A stretch of DNA of 64,000 nucleotides. Source: UBA5796 sp040752455. Lineage in GTDB: Bacteria > Chloroflexota > Anaerolineae > Anaerolineales > Villigracilaceae. The translations under genes and the position numbers were made by a program. Where the stretch lies: the NCBI GenBank assembly GCA_049324115.1, contig JBMOMN010000049.1:1-64000 (forward strand). The letters are read 5' to 3'. Position 1 is the stretch's first letter; each line of letters starts with the position of its first letter. Positions 50,686-57,634 of this stretch are shown here, piece after piece. The notes under the pieces are model-generated. The model saw nothing but the letters and a program-made list of their open reading frames with translations. It was not told the origin of the DNA and did no database searches.

Positions 50686-50898
50686 TTATGCCCGAGCGGG
50701 CATTGCCGGGATGAGTTGGTAGGAAAATTCGTCCATACCGGCCCCCTTTCGGGCATGTTCTATGGTAATGCTGACCACACGCCCCTCTTTGTCCAGATCG
50801 AGATAAACATTCTCGTTCACTTCCCGCGTCTCAACCGGCGGATCATCGGAGAATTCCACCAGGGCAGTATCGGTATCTGCAAAATATTTGATCCTCAT
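50686..50898 (-). CDS. DUF2283 protein (antitoxin-like)
   Basis: The 70-residue protein matches DUF2283: MRIKYFADTDTALVEFSDDPPVETREV, then YLDLDKEGRVVSITIEHA. These proteins usually sit next to DUF4258 or similar small toxins and are thought to be antitoxins. Its partner lies 3 bp upstream on the same strand. The pair is more AT-rich than the neighbouring methyltransferase gene. Confidence 0.88.
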   Translation of the reverse strand: MRIKYFADTDTALVEFSDDPPVETREVNENVYLDLDKEGRVVSITIEHARKGAGMDEFSYQLIPAMPARA

Positions 50899-50901
50899 GG
50901 C

Positions 50902-51147
50902 TCACTCCTTGAAATTACGGTCGAAAAAGGCGTTATGAACTGTCTCACCATCTTCGAGCAAGATCACGCGCAAGATACGGTTATCCATTTCAGGAACGCG
51001 CGCCCAGCATCGAATACGCCCGTCTGTCTGGCGTTCTTTCCGAAGCGGGTTTTGAACGGTACGCTCGATCCACTCATCGCGAATCCCAACCCGATCGGGA
51101 CGCTGGCGGGTGTAGATGAAATACTGCGTGGTTTTCACGGTGAACAA
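50902..51147 (-). CDS. Small toxin-like protein paired with DUF2283
   Basis: The 81-residue protein (MFTVKTTQYFIYTRQRPDRVGIRDEWIERTVQNP... RIRCWARVPEMDNRILRVILLEDGETVHNAFFDR) resembles the DUF4258-type RelE-like fold, where basic residues and a terminal NAFFDR segment form an RNA-binding surface. I place it by pattern and by the adjacent DUF2283 gene, not by a firm family match. It comes first in the pair, a toxin-first order. Confidence 0.65.
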   Translation of the reverse strand: MFTVKTTQYFIYTRQRPDRVGIRDEWIERTVQNPLRKERQTDGRIRCWARVPEMDNRILRVILLEDGETVHNAFFDRNFKE

Positions 51148-51331
51148 GTTCCCAGGTTATATCAGGTTGGTATATTTCTGCAGGAAGTATAGCACAATCG
51201 AAAACCCACGGAAATTAACGTGATAACTGACTGACCGAAATTGTACGGCCCTGGCAATTTTAGGAATCGCCAGGGCCACAAATTCTGGACCCGGAACCGA
51301 ACTATGGCCCATAGTCCCTACGGGATACTCC

Positions 51332-51482
51332 CTACGGTACGTAATATTCGATGATCAACTGGGGCCTAGCCCACAGGGCCGCATTGCCACTGAAGAACTT
51401 CAGGCAGTCCGCGCCCTTGTCGTCGTTGTCATCCCTGGCGAAGCGCAGGCGGAATTGGGTGACTCCGGTCAGGGTATTCGCC
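51332..51482 (-). pseudogene. DNRLRE-domain 3' fragment, paralogue of the gene at 57635
   Basis: The residues GVTQFRLRFARDDNDDKGA, LKFFSGNA and RPQLIIEYYVP then stop are nearly identical to the end of the secreted protein encoded at 57635-60175, and the DNA is also nearly identical for about 130 bp. No signal peptide or upstream domain is attached; the frame continues only into a repeat. It is in the same orientation as the full gene, on the other side of the Type III locus. Confidence 0.88.
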
Positions 51483-51506
51483 CGCTTCGCCGACAGGATG
51501 CGCTCG

Positions 51507-51606
51507 ACCCCCTCCCGGCCTCCCCAAAATCCGACAAAAGCAGTTTTGTTGTTATCCATGGTTCCCTGTCGGATTTGGAGGAGGTGGCGAAGCCGGAGGG
51601 GGTAGG
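51507..51606. repeat. CCCCCTCCGGCTTCGCC / CTCCAAATCCGACA palindrome
   Basis: The arms CTCGACCCCCTCCCGGCCTC...AATCCGACA and TGTCGGATTTGGAGGAGGTG...CCGGAGGGGG are approximate inverses around a 30-bp loop. It is another interspersed element, seen once in this window. Confidence 0.7.
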
Positions 51607-51713
51607 ATCACTTTCCTTCCACAATCCCAATCTCTTCCTCCGTCACAGGGCTGCGGGTTGGGAGTATCAAAGTGGACAAGCCCACTCAGGCCCAAACAAC
51701 CTCCATCAATCTA

Positions 51714-53801
51714 TTACTTCAACTCGACAATCGTCTCATCCCCCGCGATATTCCTGACCTTCAACCGTAACGGCTTCTCTTTGGACGTAATCTTCCCGTC
51801 CCAAAACTCTTTGGTTTTCTCGCCGTCTCGAATGACAAAGCCTTTCTTGTCAATCTTGATTTCCTTGTCACTATTCCATTTTCCTTTTGTAGATGTGGAA
51901 TCCAAACTGACCAGTTCAATCAGTTCCAAGCCGTTTTCGCTGACTTCAATCGGCTTGAATGGCGTATGCTTGCCGTTTTCTTCTTCGTCTTCATCGCCGT
52001 TGGCGTCGTCCAATTCAATTTGCTTTGTTTTGCCGTTGCCATTCAAGCCACGTTTTTGATTGTAGGCGTCTATCTTTTGCATGAGGCGGTCGGAATAGAA
52101 ACGGATAAATTCGACGACCCAGCCCTCACCCCCGTCCCCTCCCCCACGGGGAGAGGGGTGAAGGACGTATTCCACTTCATCATTTGTCACGATTTCATGC
52201 AACACTTCTTTCAGGTCGCGCAGTTCCACCTTGATTTCGGTGGGATTGTATTCCTGAATGAATTTCTCCAATTCTTTTCGGTCTTCCAAGTCAACGAAAT
52301 ACACAATCACCTGATTCACTTCATCGGGTAAATCGGGCAGGGATTCATTCAAAATACGGTTGAGCAAAGGCTTGTCGAGTATCTTTTGGGTATGGTCGAG
52401 CAGGTTGGGAAGGAAAACGGGAATCAAGCCTTTCTTGCTGTCGTGAATCCCGCCCGCCCAAAACTTATCCAACTCGTTATCCTTGCCCAAGCCAGGAATT
52501 AACCCGAACAGTTTATCCATCGTTTGGGCGGGATTGCGGAAAAGCGCAACACCGTCATTGACTTCGAGAACTTCAAAAGACGCCTTCGCCGCTTTGAGAC
52601 GGTCACGGGTAGTTTGAATGCTATTAATACCTACATCGGCATGGATGAAGATTCTGCTTAAATCATGAGCGACTTTGGCGGTCACGCCGCTGCCGCCAAA
52701 GAAATCAGCGACGACCATGCCTTTGTTACTGCTGGCTTCGATAATTCGTTTGAGCAGGGCTTCTGGTTTTTGAGTGTCATAATCAACTCTCTCTTCGGCA
52801 ACTGGATTCACTGGAGGAATGTCAATCCAAATGTTGTGTACCACTACACCTTGTTTCTCTTTCTCGTCTAAATACATTTTGGCCGCGGGCGTTCCTTGTT
52901 TTGTAAATACAATCAACCCCTTTGCAAGCATGTCGTCGATTTTCTCTTGACCAAATCGCCAGTGAGTTCCAGGCGGAGGTGCCAAAACCTTTTTTCCGAA
53001 TCTTCTTGGTTCACCTTGCCCTTTAGCATACATATCTGCCATTTTGTATCTGCGCCCATTTTCATCAACATTTCGGAAATGGCTCTCTTTATACGACTCT
53101 TTGATGGCAATGGGCTGTGGATTCCATATGGCGTCTATCGACTTGGTGTAAAAGAGAATTTCATCGCTAACTATTCCGAATCTCTGGGCATCCGCATGAA
53201 AATTAAACCTTTGCCAAACAATCTGATTCTTGAAATTGTCCTCTCCAAAAATCTCGTCCATTAGTACTTTGACGTAGTGTCCAATATGCCAATCCAAATG
53301 CACATAAATACTGCCCGTCTCGCTCATCACGCTTTTGATGGCGTGTAAATTCTCATACATCCAATTCAGGTAGGCTTCCTTGTTCCAAATATCGCCATAG
53401 ATTTTTTCTTCAAAACTTCGCAACTCTTCATCACTTAGATTCTGTTCGGCTTGTGAAATGGCTTCCGCTACTTTGGGGTTACGGCGCAAGTAAATCTTCT
53501 TGGCGTAATCCGCGCCAGAAGCGAAGGGCGGATCAATATAAACCAAATCCACTTTGATTCCCTGTTGTTTCAAATAAGCACAGGCGGAAACGCACTCGCC
53601 GCGAATGACGAGATTCCCGTCGGGATTCTTGCCAACCGTCTCGACAGTTTCGACTTCGTACAGGGGCAGTCCGCGCAGGATACGAGAAAATACTTTGTCG
53701 TTGTCGCGGTATTTCAAGGCGCGCTGCGTGCGCGTGAAGTTGTTCAAGAGGGCTTGTCCCTGAATGGGTTCGGGATAGTAAGGGATGTATTGGATGGGCA
53801 T
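51714..53801 (-). CDS. mod: Type III restriction-modification methyltransferase (Mod)
   Basis: The 695-residue protein is a beta-class N6-adenine methyltransferase: catalytic DPPF in VDLVYIDPPFASGADY (about 82-97), then target-recognition region, then SAM motif VVADFFGGSGVTAKV (about 365-379). In Type III systems Mod recognises an asymmetric site and methylates one strand. The ATG follows ACGGAGACCCC. A palindrome-encoded peptide (PSPRGGGDGGEG) sits near residues 545-560. The gene overlaps res by 58 bp and comes second, the reverse of the usual mod-res order. Lower GC than flanks suggests horizontal transfer. Confidence 0.93.
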   Translation of the reverse strand: MPIQYIPYYPEPIQGQALLNNFTRTQRALKYRDNDKVFSRILRGLPLYEVETVETVGKNPDGNLVIRGECVSACAYLKQQGIKVDLVYIDPPFASGADYAKKIYLRRNPKVAEAISQAEQNLSDEELRSFEEKIYGDIWNKEAYLNWMYENLHAIKSVMSETGSIYVHLDWHIGHYVKVLMDEIFGEDNFKNQIVWQRFNFHADAQRFGIVSDEILFYTKSIDAIWNPQPIAIKESYKESHFRNVDENGRRYKMADMYAKGQGEPRRFGKKVLAPPPGTHWRFGQEKIDDMLAKGLIVFTKQGTPAAKMYLDEKEKQGVVVHNIWIDIPPVNPVAEERVDYDTQKPEALLKRIIEASSNKGMVVADFFGGSGVTAKVAHDLSRIFIHADVGINSIQTTRDRLKAAKASFEVLEVNDGVALFRNPAQTMDKLFGLIPGLGKDNELDKFWAGGIHDSKKGLIPVFLPNLLDHTQKILDKPLLNRILNESLPDLPDEVNQVIVYFVDLEDRKELEKFIQEYNPTEIKVELRDLKEVLHEIVTNDEVEYVLHPSPRGGGDGGEGWVVEFIRFYSDRLMQKIDAYNQKRGLNGNGKTKQIELDDANGDEDEEENGKHTPFKPIEVSENGLELIELVSLDSTSTKGKWNSDKEIKIDKKGFVIRDGEKTKEFWDGKITSKEKPLRLKVRNIAGDETIVELK
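52121..52165. repeat. CCCTCACCCCC...GGGGAGAGGGGTG palindrome inside mod
   Basis: The sequence CCTCACCCCCGTCCCCTCCC / GGGGAGAGGGGTGAAGG folds on itself. It belongs to the family at 1051, 53816, 61849 and 62927 and keeps the mod frame. Confidence 0.88.
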
Positions 53802-56776
53802 GGGGTCTCCGTAAAATCCCTCATCCCCAGCCCTTCCCCCTTTGGGGGAAGGGAGTCCCCTCTCCCTTTGGGAGAGGGATAGGGTGAGGGGAAACTGTCA
53901 ATCGAAAAACTCTTGGATCTTTTCGGATAATTTTGCAATATTGCTTTCAGGCTTATCATCGTCGCGCAAAAACAGAAATCGAAACGCTCGTAGCCGAATT
54001 TATCCTTGTTGATCCGCAGAAAGTCGCCTTCCATAAAGCGTTTGCGGCTCTCGAACTTTTGGGCAAAGCCTTCGCCTTTGGTTTCCACGATCAGGATTTT
54101 ATGCGGCTTCTTTTCCTTGCGTTGCAGGATGAGAAAGTCGGGTGTATATTCGCCGAGTCGTTTCCAGAAATCGTTTTTCTTCTCGAAACATTGAATGACG
54201 AACTCGGTCAAGCCGCGCTCGCCGTTGTAATAAATTTCCAGGCTGCGCTGTTTGAAAACGTCCAGCCGCAGGCAAGTTTCAAGGAAATCCTTTTCGAACG
54301 CGCTTTGGCGAAAGTCGTAAGGCAGGTAGTGAAGCGTGTGTTCCTTCATCTTCACCGCAAGCGAAGGTTCGGGCAGGGGCGGAATCATCCCGCCGAGCAG
54401 GTCGGCGTTTGCCAGCATTTGGGCGCGCAACTGTTCCGCCGCCTTTTGCTGTTCTTCCAGCGTGCGAACGCCGTCCCAGCCGCGCTTGTCGCCGCCCAAA
54501 ATAACGGGAACGTCCGCTTTGGGAGGATAGAGTTTGGGATGGTCGCTCACGTCCGCCAGTCTTTGCGCCAGCAGTAATTCCGCTTTTTCGTCAAGGACGT
54601 CTTCGCGGCAGGTCAACCCGCGTTTGGGAGCGAAGCACACGCGGATTGCCGAACGAACGGCGTCATGGTCGTACAGTTCATTGAAAACCAACGCGCCGTT
54701 TTGTTCGACGGTGATCTTCTCGAAAATCTTTTTCAGCAGGGCGGATTGTCTGCCCAGGACGGAAAACGCCAGCGTATTGAAACTTTCCTTTGCGATTTGA
54801 TTCAGCCACAAATCGAACCTTGCCCCGCCTCCCGCCAGACTGGAAACGGATTCCACGTCGTCGAACTGGATCTCCGCCGAAAGCGTGATGTCGCCGCTCT
54901 TGACCAAAGCCGCCGTTTTGTAATCGTCCAAATGAGCAAGCAAATCCTTCAAGCGTTCTTCGGGACGGGCGGCGCTTTCCGTCACCGACGTTTCGTAAAC
55001 GATTTTCAATTGGAAAAAATCTATCTTCGGCAACCCCAGATATTCAGCGCGGGAATGGCGTTGAACGGAAGCGGACACTTCACCTTTATTCAGCGCGTTG
55101 ATTTCCTGAACGCTGGTATGCTGTTCTTCTTTGAGTTGCTTATCCAGCGTTTTTACATTCTCGTCATTCAGCCAGATGAGCGCGGTTTCGGTTTTTCCTT
55201 TGTCCACTTGCCGCAAACATCGGCAGGTGGTTTGCAAGACCATGTTCGTGGGGCTGTCGCCTTTCTGGGCAAGGATAACGCCTGTCAAAGAACGGCAATT
55301 CCAGCCTTCCTTGCCAACCTGCACAAGTAAAACAACCCGCTTCTTTGAAAGGGGCGTATCCAGCGACGCAAATTCGAGTTCGGCGTCTTTTGCCGTTTTG
55401 TATTTTGCGTTGCCCTTGTGGAATTTGAGAATGTCCGCTTCGGGGACTTTCATTTTATCCCGCAGGAAGGGGTACACTTCCTCTTCCAGGCGTTCAATCG
55501 AGCCGCAATAGATGGCGAGTTTAGCGGTGGTTTTGTCTTCGTAAACTTTTTTCTCGTAGGTCTTGTAAAATTCCTCCACGCCGCGCCGTATGATTTCCAA
55601 CGGCTTGAGTCCGCTGGCGGATTTGATGTCGGGCTTCTTCAAAAAGCGGCGAATTGCCAAAGTGAGCGGGTAGTAATACACCGTATTGGTGATGTGCTTG
55701 AAGCGCAGTTCGACATCCCCGTTGATTTTTATCGCGTCGGGGCTGGAAAGATAAGGCGTTCCCGAATACCCAAGCACGGAAGTTACCGTTCCGCCTGCGT
55801 TCCATTTGTTCACCACCTGACGCAACTTGATTTCGTCATTTGTGGCGTGATGTACTTCGTCAATATGGATTCCAAGATTGGGGAGTTTTCCTAGCAAATA
55901 GCGCAATTCATTCGCGGCGCGCGCCTGCCTGTCATCGGTTTCAATTAATTCAAGTTGCTGGTTCAATTCCAATTTTTCAAGAATGACCTTTTCGGCGTTC
56001 ACCAAAAAAATCAAACCCATCGGGTTGGGCTGGCTGGCAAGCGCGTTCACCTTTTGGGCATTTGGGTTTCTTGCTCGATTGCTCTTCTTCGCAGATTTCG
56101 GCTGATCCAATACTTCAAACCGAATCATGCGCTTGATCTCGCTCCCTGCTGGTTCGGGCAATACCCATGAAGGGTCGAAATGCTCTATATCTTTGAGGCT
56201 TGGCGCAATAGACGACTTCAAACCAGATGGCACAAGCACAAGGAAGTTGTGGGCGAATAATTTGTTATCGGGTTCGCGCAGGGCAAAATACAAATCAAGG
56301 TAAATGAAAGCGGCGATCAGAAAAGTCTTCCCCGCGCCCATCGGCAGGCTGAAAAGATAATCGGGGTAGTTGATGTTATAAAAAATTCGGCGGAAAACTT
56401 CCGCGTAATCAACGCTTTCAGGCTTCGCAAGTATGGTTTTCTCCAATTCAGGGAGCAGGGTCGTTCCATTCACCTGCAAGCGGGAGAATTGATACAAAGA
56501 ACGCGCCGCCACATTGGTTTCGAGCATGTCCCGCGCTTTTGCGGTCAGCGGCAGTTTGGACACATCAAGCCCGTTGAAGAAAAAACCTTCCGCAAACAAT
56601 TGCGCCAGCGGTTTATTTTCCCCTGCCAGTTTCAGGAACAGATAGGTTTCGATGGCTTTAATCTGAGCGTCGCGCAACTGTCCGTTGTCGCGGATGTAGT
56701 TCAGCAAACCTTTTACGGCGCATTGATCGGATTGAATCCAGTGTTCTTTATTGGCGTGGATGAGGGAGTAAATCAT
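53744..56776 (-). CDS. res: Type III restriction endonuclease subunit (Res)
   Basis: The start is taken at MIYSLIHANKEHWIQSDQCAV (1010 residues); an ATG at 56842 is less likely. It is an SF2 translocase with Walker A MGAGKTFLIAAFI, a DEVHH box, motif VLLVQVGKEGWNCRSLTGV, and a C-terminal PD-(D/E)XK nuclease (TPDFLILQ...ILIVETKGEGF). Res moves along DNA with Mod and cuts between two head-to-head sites. The last 45 or so residues are read from a palindromic repeat and the mod leader (FPSPYPSPKGRGDSLPP...), so the original stop was displaced and now overlaps mod by 58 bp. TATAAT lies about 40 bp upstream. Confidence 0.92.
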   Translation of the reverse strand: MIYSLIHANKEHWIQSDQCAVKGLLNYIRDNGQLRDAQIKAIETYLFLKLAGENKPLAQLFAEGFFFNGLDVSKLPLTAKARDMLETNVAARSLYQFSRLQVNGTTLLPELEKTILAKPESVDYAEVFRRIFYNINYPDYLFSLPMGAGKTFLIAAFIYLDLYFALREPDNKLFAHNFLVLVPSGLKSSIAPSLKDIEHFDPSWVLPEPAGSEIKRMIRFEVLDQPKSAKKSNRARNPNAQKVNALASQPNPMGLIFLVNAEKVILEKLELNQQLELIETDDRQARAANELRYLLGKLPNLGIHIDEVHHATNDEIKLRQVVNKWNAGGTVTSVLGYSGTPYLSSPDAIKINGDVELRFKHITNTVYYYPLTLAIRRFLKKPDIKSASGLKPLEIIRRGVEEFYKTYEKKVYEDKTTAKLAIYCGSIERLEEEVYPFLRDKMKVPEADILKFHKGNAKYKTAKDAELEFASLDTPLSKKRVVLLVQVGKEGWNCRSLTGVILAQKGDSPTNMVLQTTCRCLRQVDKGKTETALIWLNDENVKTLDKQLKEEQHTSVQEINALNKGEVSASVQRHSRAEYLGLPKIDFFQLKIVYETSVTESAARPEERLKDLLAHLDDYKTAALVKSGDITLSAEIQFDDVESVSSLAGGGARFDLWLNQIAKESFNTLAFSVLGRQSALLKKIFEKITVEQNGALVFNELYDHDAVRSAIRVCFAPKRGLTCREDVLDEKAELLLAQRLADVSDHPKLYPPKADVPVILGGDKRGWDGVRTLEEQQKAAEQLRAQMLANADLLGGMIPPLPEPSLAVKMKEHTLHYLPYDFRQSAFEKDFLETCLRLDVFKQRSLEIYYNGERGLTEFVIQCFEKKNDFWKRLGEYTPDFLILQRKEKKPHKILIVETKGEGFAQKFESRKRFMEGDFLRINKDKFGYERFDFCFCATMISLKAILQNYPKRSKSFSIDSFPSPYPSPKGRGDSLPPKGEGLGMRDFTETPCPSNTSLTIPNPFRDKPS
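53816..53892. repeat. GC-rich PSP palindrome at the res 3' end
   Basis: Two adjacent hairpins, CCCTTCCCCCTTTGGGGGAAGGG and CCCTCTCCCTTTGGGAGAGGG, are flanked by CCTCATCCCCAG and GGTGAGGGG. It is translated as the C-terminal extension of Res. Confidence 0.9.
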
Positions 56777-56810
56777 ATGAGCGTCATCATTTTTGAGGAA
56801 GAATAGCGAA

Positions 56811-56816
56811 ATTATA
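56811..56816 (-). promoter_or_regulatory. -10 element TATAAT of the res-mod operon
   Basis: TATAAT in GCTATAATTTCGC on the minus strand, about 35-40 bp upstream of the chosen res start, with a TTCTTCCTC stretch between. Confidence 0.5.
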
Positions 56817-56956
56817 GCATGGCAAGTCTCTTTACCCCCCAATCCTTCCCAGGAAGGATTGCAAACCTCTCTTGGAAGGATTTGAAACCTTTCAAGGAAA
56901 GTTTTACAAACAAACCTGGCAGGTCTTTGGCCTGCCCAGGTCGCTTGTCAGACAAC

Positions 56957-57337
56957 TTACGCCTTCTCGAACTCGATCGTGTCCATCACCTTCTTGAATT
57001 CCTTGCCCGCATTGAATCGCGGCAGGAGGGTGTTGATCTGCGTTGCCCGCACCGCGTCGGCGGTATCCGCGCCGTCGGCATTGGCTTTCAACCAGAAATT
57101 TCCGAAATCGCCCAACTCCACGATGTTGCCCGCCGCCAATTCCTGCGGGATGGTGGTCAGCAGGGCCTCCAGCACCGCCATTGTGTCCGCGCTGGAAACG
57201 GTGGAAATTTGCGAAATGCGCTCCGCCATTTGCCGCAGGGTCTTGCGCCCGCTGGATGTGATGGACGGGTAGAACTTCTTGGGCGCAGTAAGGTTGGATG
57301 GATTCCCGCGCTCGACGACATTGAATTTCACGGTCAT
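56957..57337 (-). CDS. HU/IHF-like DNA-binding protein
   Basis: The ATG at 57337 follows AAGGAGGCAAAC and gives 126 residues; the frame to 57460 is not needed. The pattern VKFNVVERGNPSNLTAPKKFYPSI, ... LEALLTTIPQELAAGNIVELGDFGNFWLKANADG matches the bacterial HU-like (HU-CCDC81-type) family, with the conserved turn GDFGNF at the beta-arm. Such proteins bend or coat DNA. The gene is next to the Type III locus, 181 bp from the res start, but no direct functional link is shown. Confidence 0.85.
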   Translation of the reverse strand: MTVKFNVVERGNPSNLTAPKKFYPSITSSGRKTLRQMAERISQISTVSSADTMAVLEALLTTIPQELAAGNIVELGDFGNFWLKANADGADTADAVRATQINTLLPRFNAGKEFKKVMDTIEFEKA

Positions 57338-57634
57338 GTTTGCCTCCTTGGGGCTATGAAAATGGGGTGAATGATTGGGGGAATTGCCTGTTTCCAACGG
57401 GGTATCCCCCACGATGGACGGAAGTATAGCATGAAAACACTCACAGAAATGGCAAAGCAAGTCGTTCTTCTTGGTTTGATTTGGGTGTGTTTCATTTCAG
57501 TTGAAACAACCGTCCCGAAGGTTAGCTAAAGCGACCAAATCTTCTCGACAAAACCTTCGGGACGTTCCTTCCTTCCCCCAGAATCACCCAGCCCTGCCGG
57601 GGCGGGCAGGGCCGGGAAGTGGATAGGATGTTGG
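57338..57634. other. Intergenic region with a CGTCCCGAAGG repeat
   Basis: The gap between the secreted glycosidase-like gene and the HU-like gene contains the third CGTCCCGAAGG palindrome (57510-57564). The rest is promoter-like DNA of the HU gene (57345-57430). No gene is seen. Confidence 0.65.
57510..57564. repeat. CGTCCCGAAGG palindrome family, copy 3
   Basis: The arms CCGTCCCGAAGGTT and AAAACCTTCGGGACG enclose a loop with TAGCTAAAGCGACC. Same family as 30478 and 37952. Confidence 0.88.

Larger units (their letters stand above)
51148..51713. other. Intergenic region with a stem-loop, a gene fragment and a repeat
   Basis: It contains a GGCCCTGGCAATT stem-loop (51247-51277), a detached DNRLRE domain end (51332-51482) and a palindromic repeat (51507-51606) that provides the artificial start of the fragment's open frame. 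The remaining 100 bp before the Mod stop shows nothing recognisable. Confidence 0.7.

Noticed and set aside
51332..51559. Real 75-residue gene at the DNRLRE fragment
   Set aside because: The first third of the frame is encoded by a palindromic repeat; only the last two thirds match the DNRLRE domain end, so it is a remnant.
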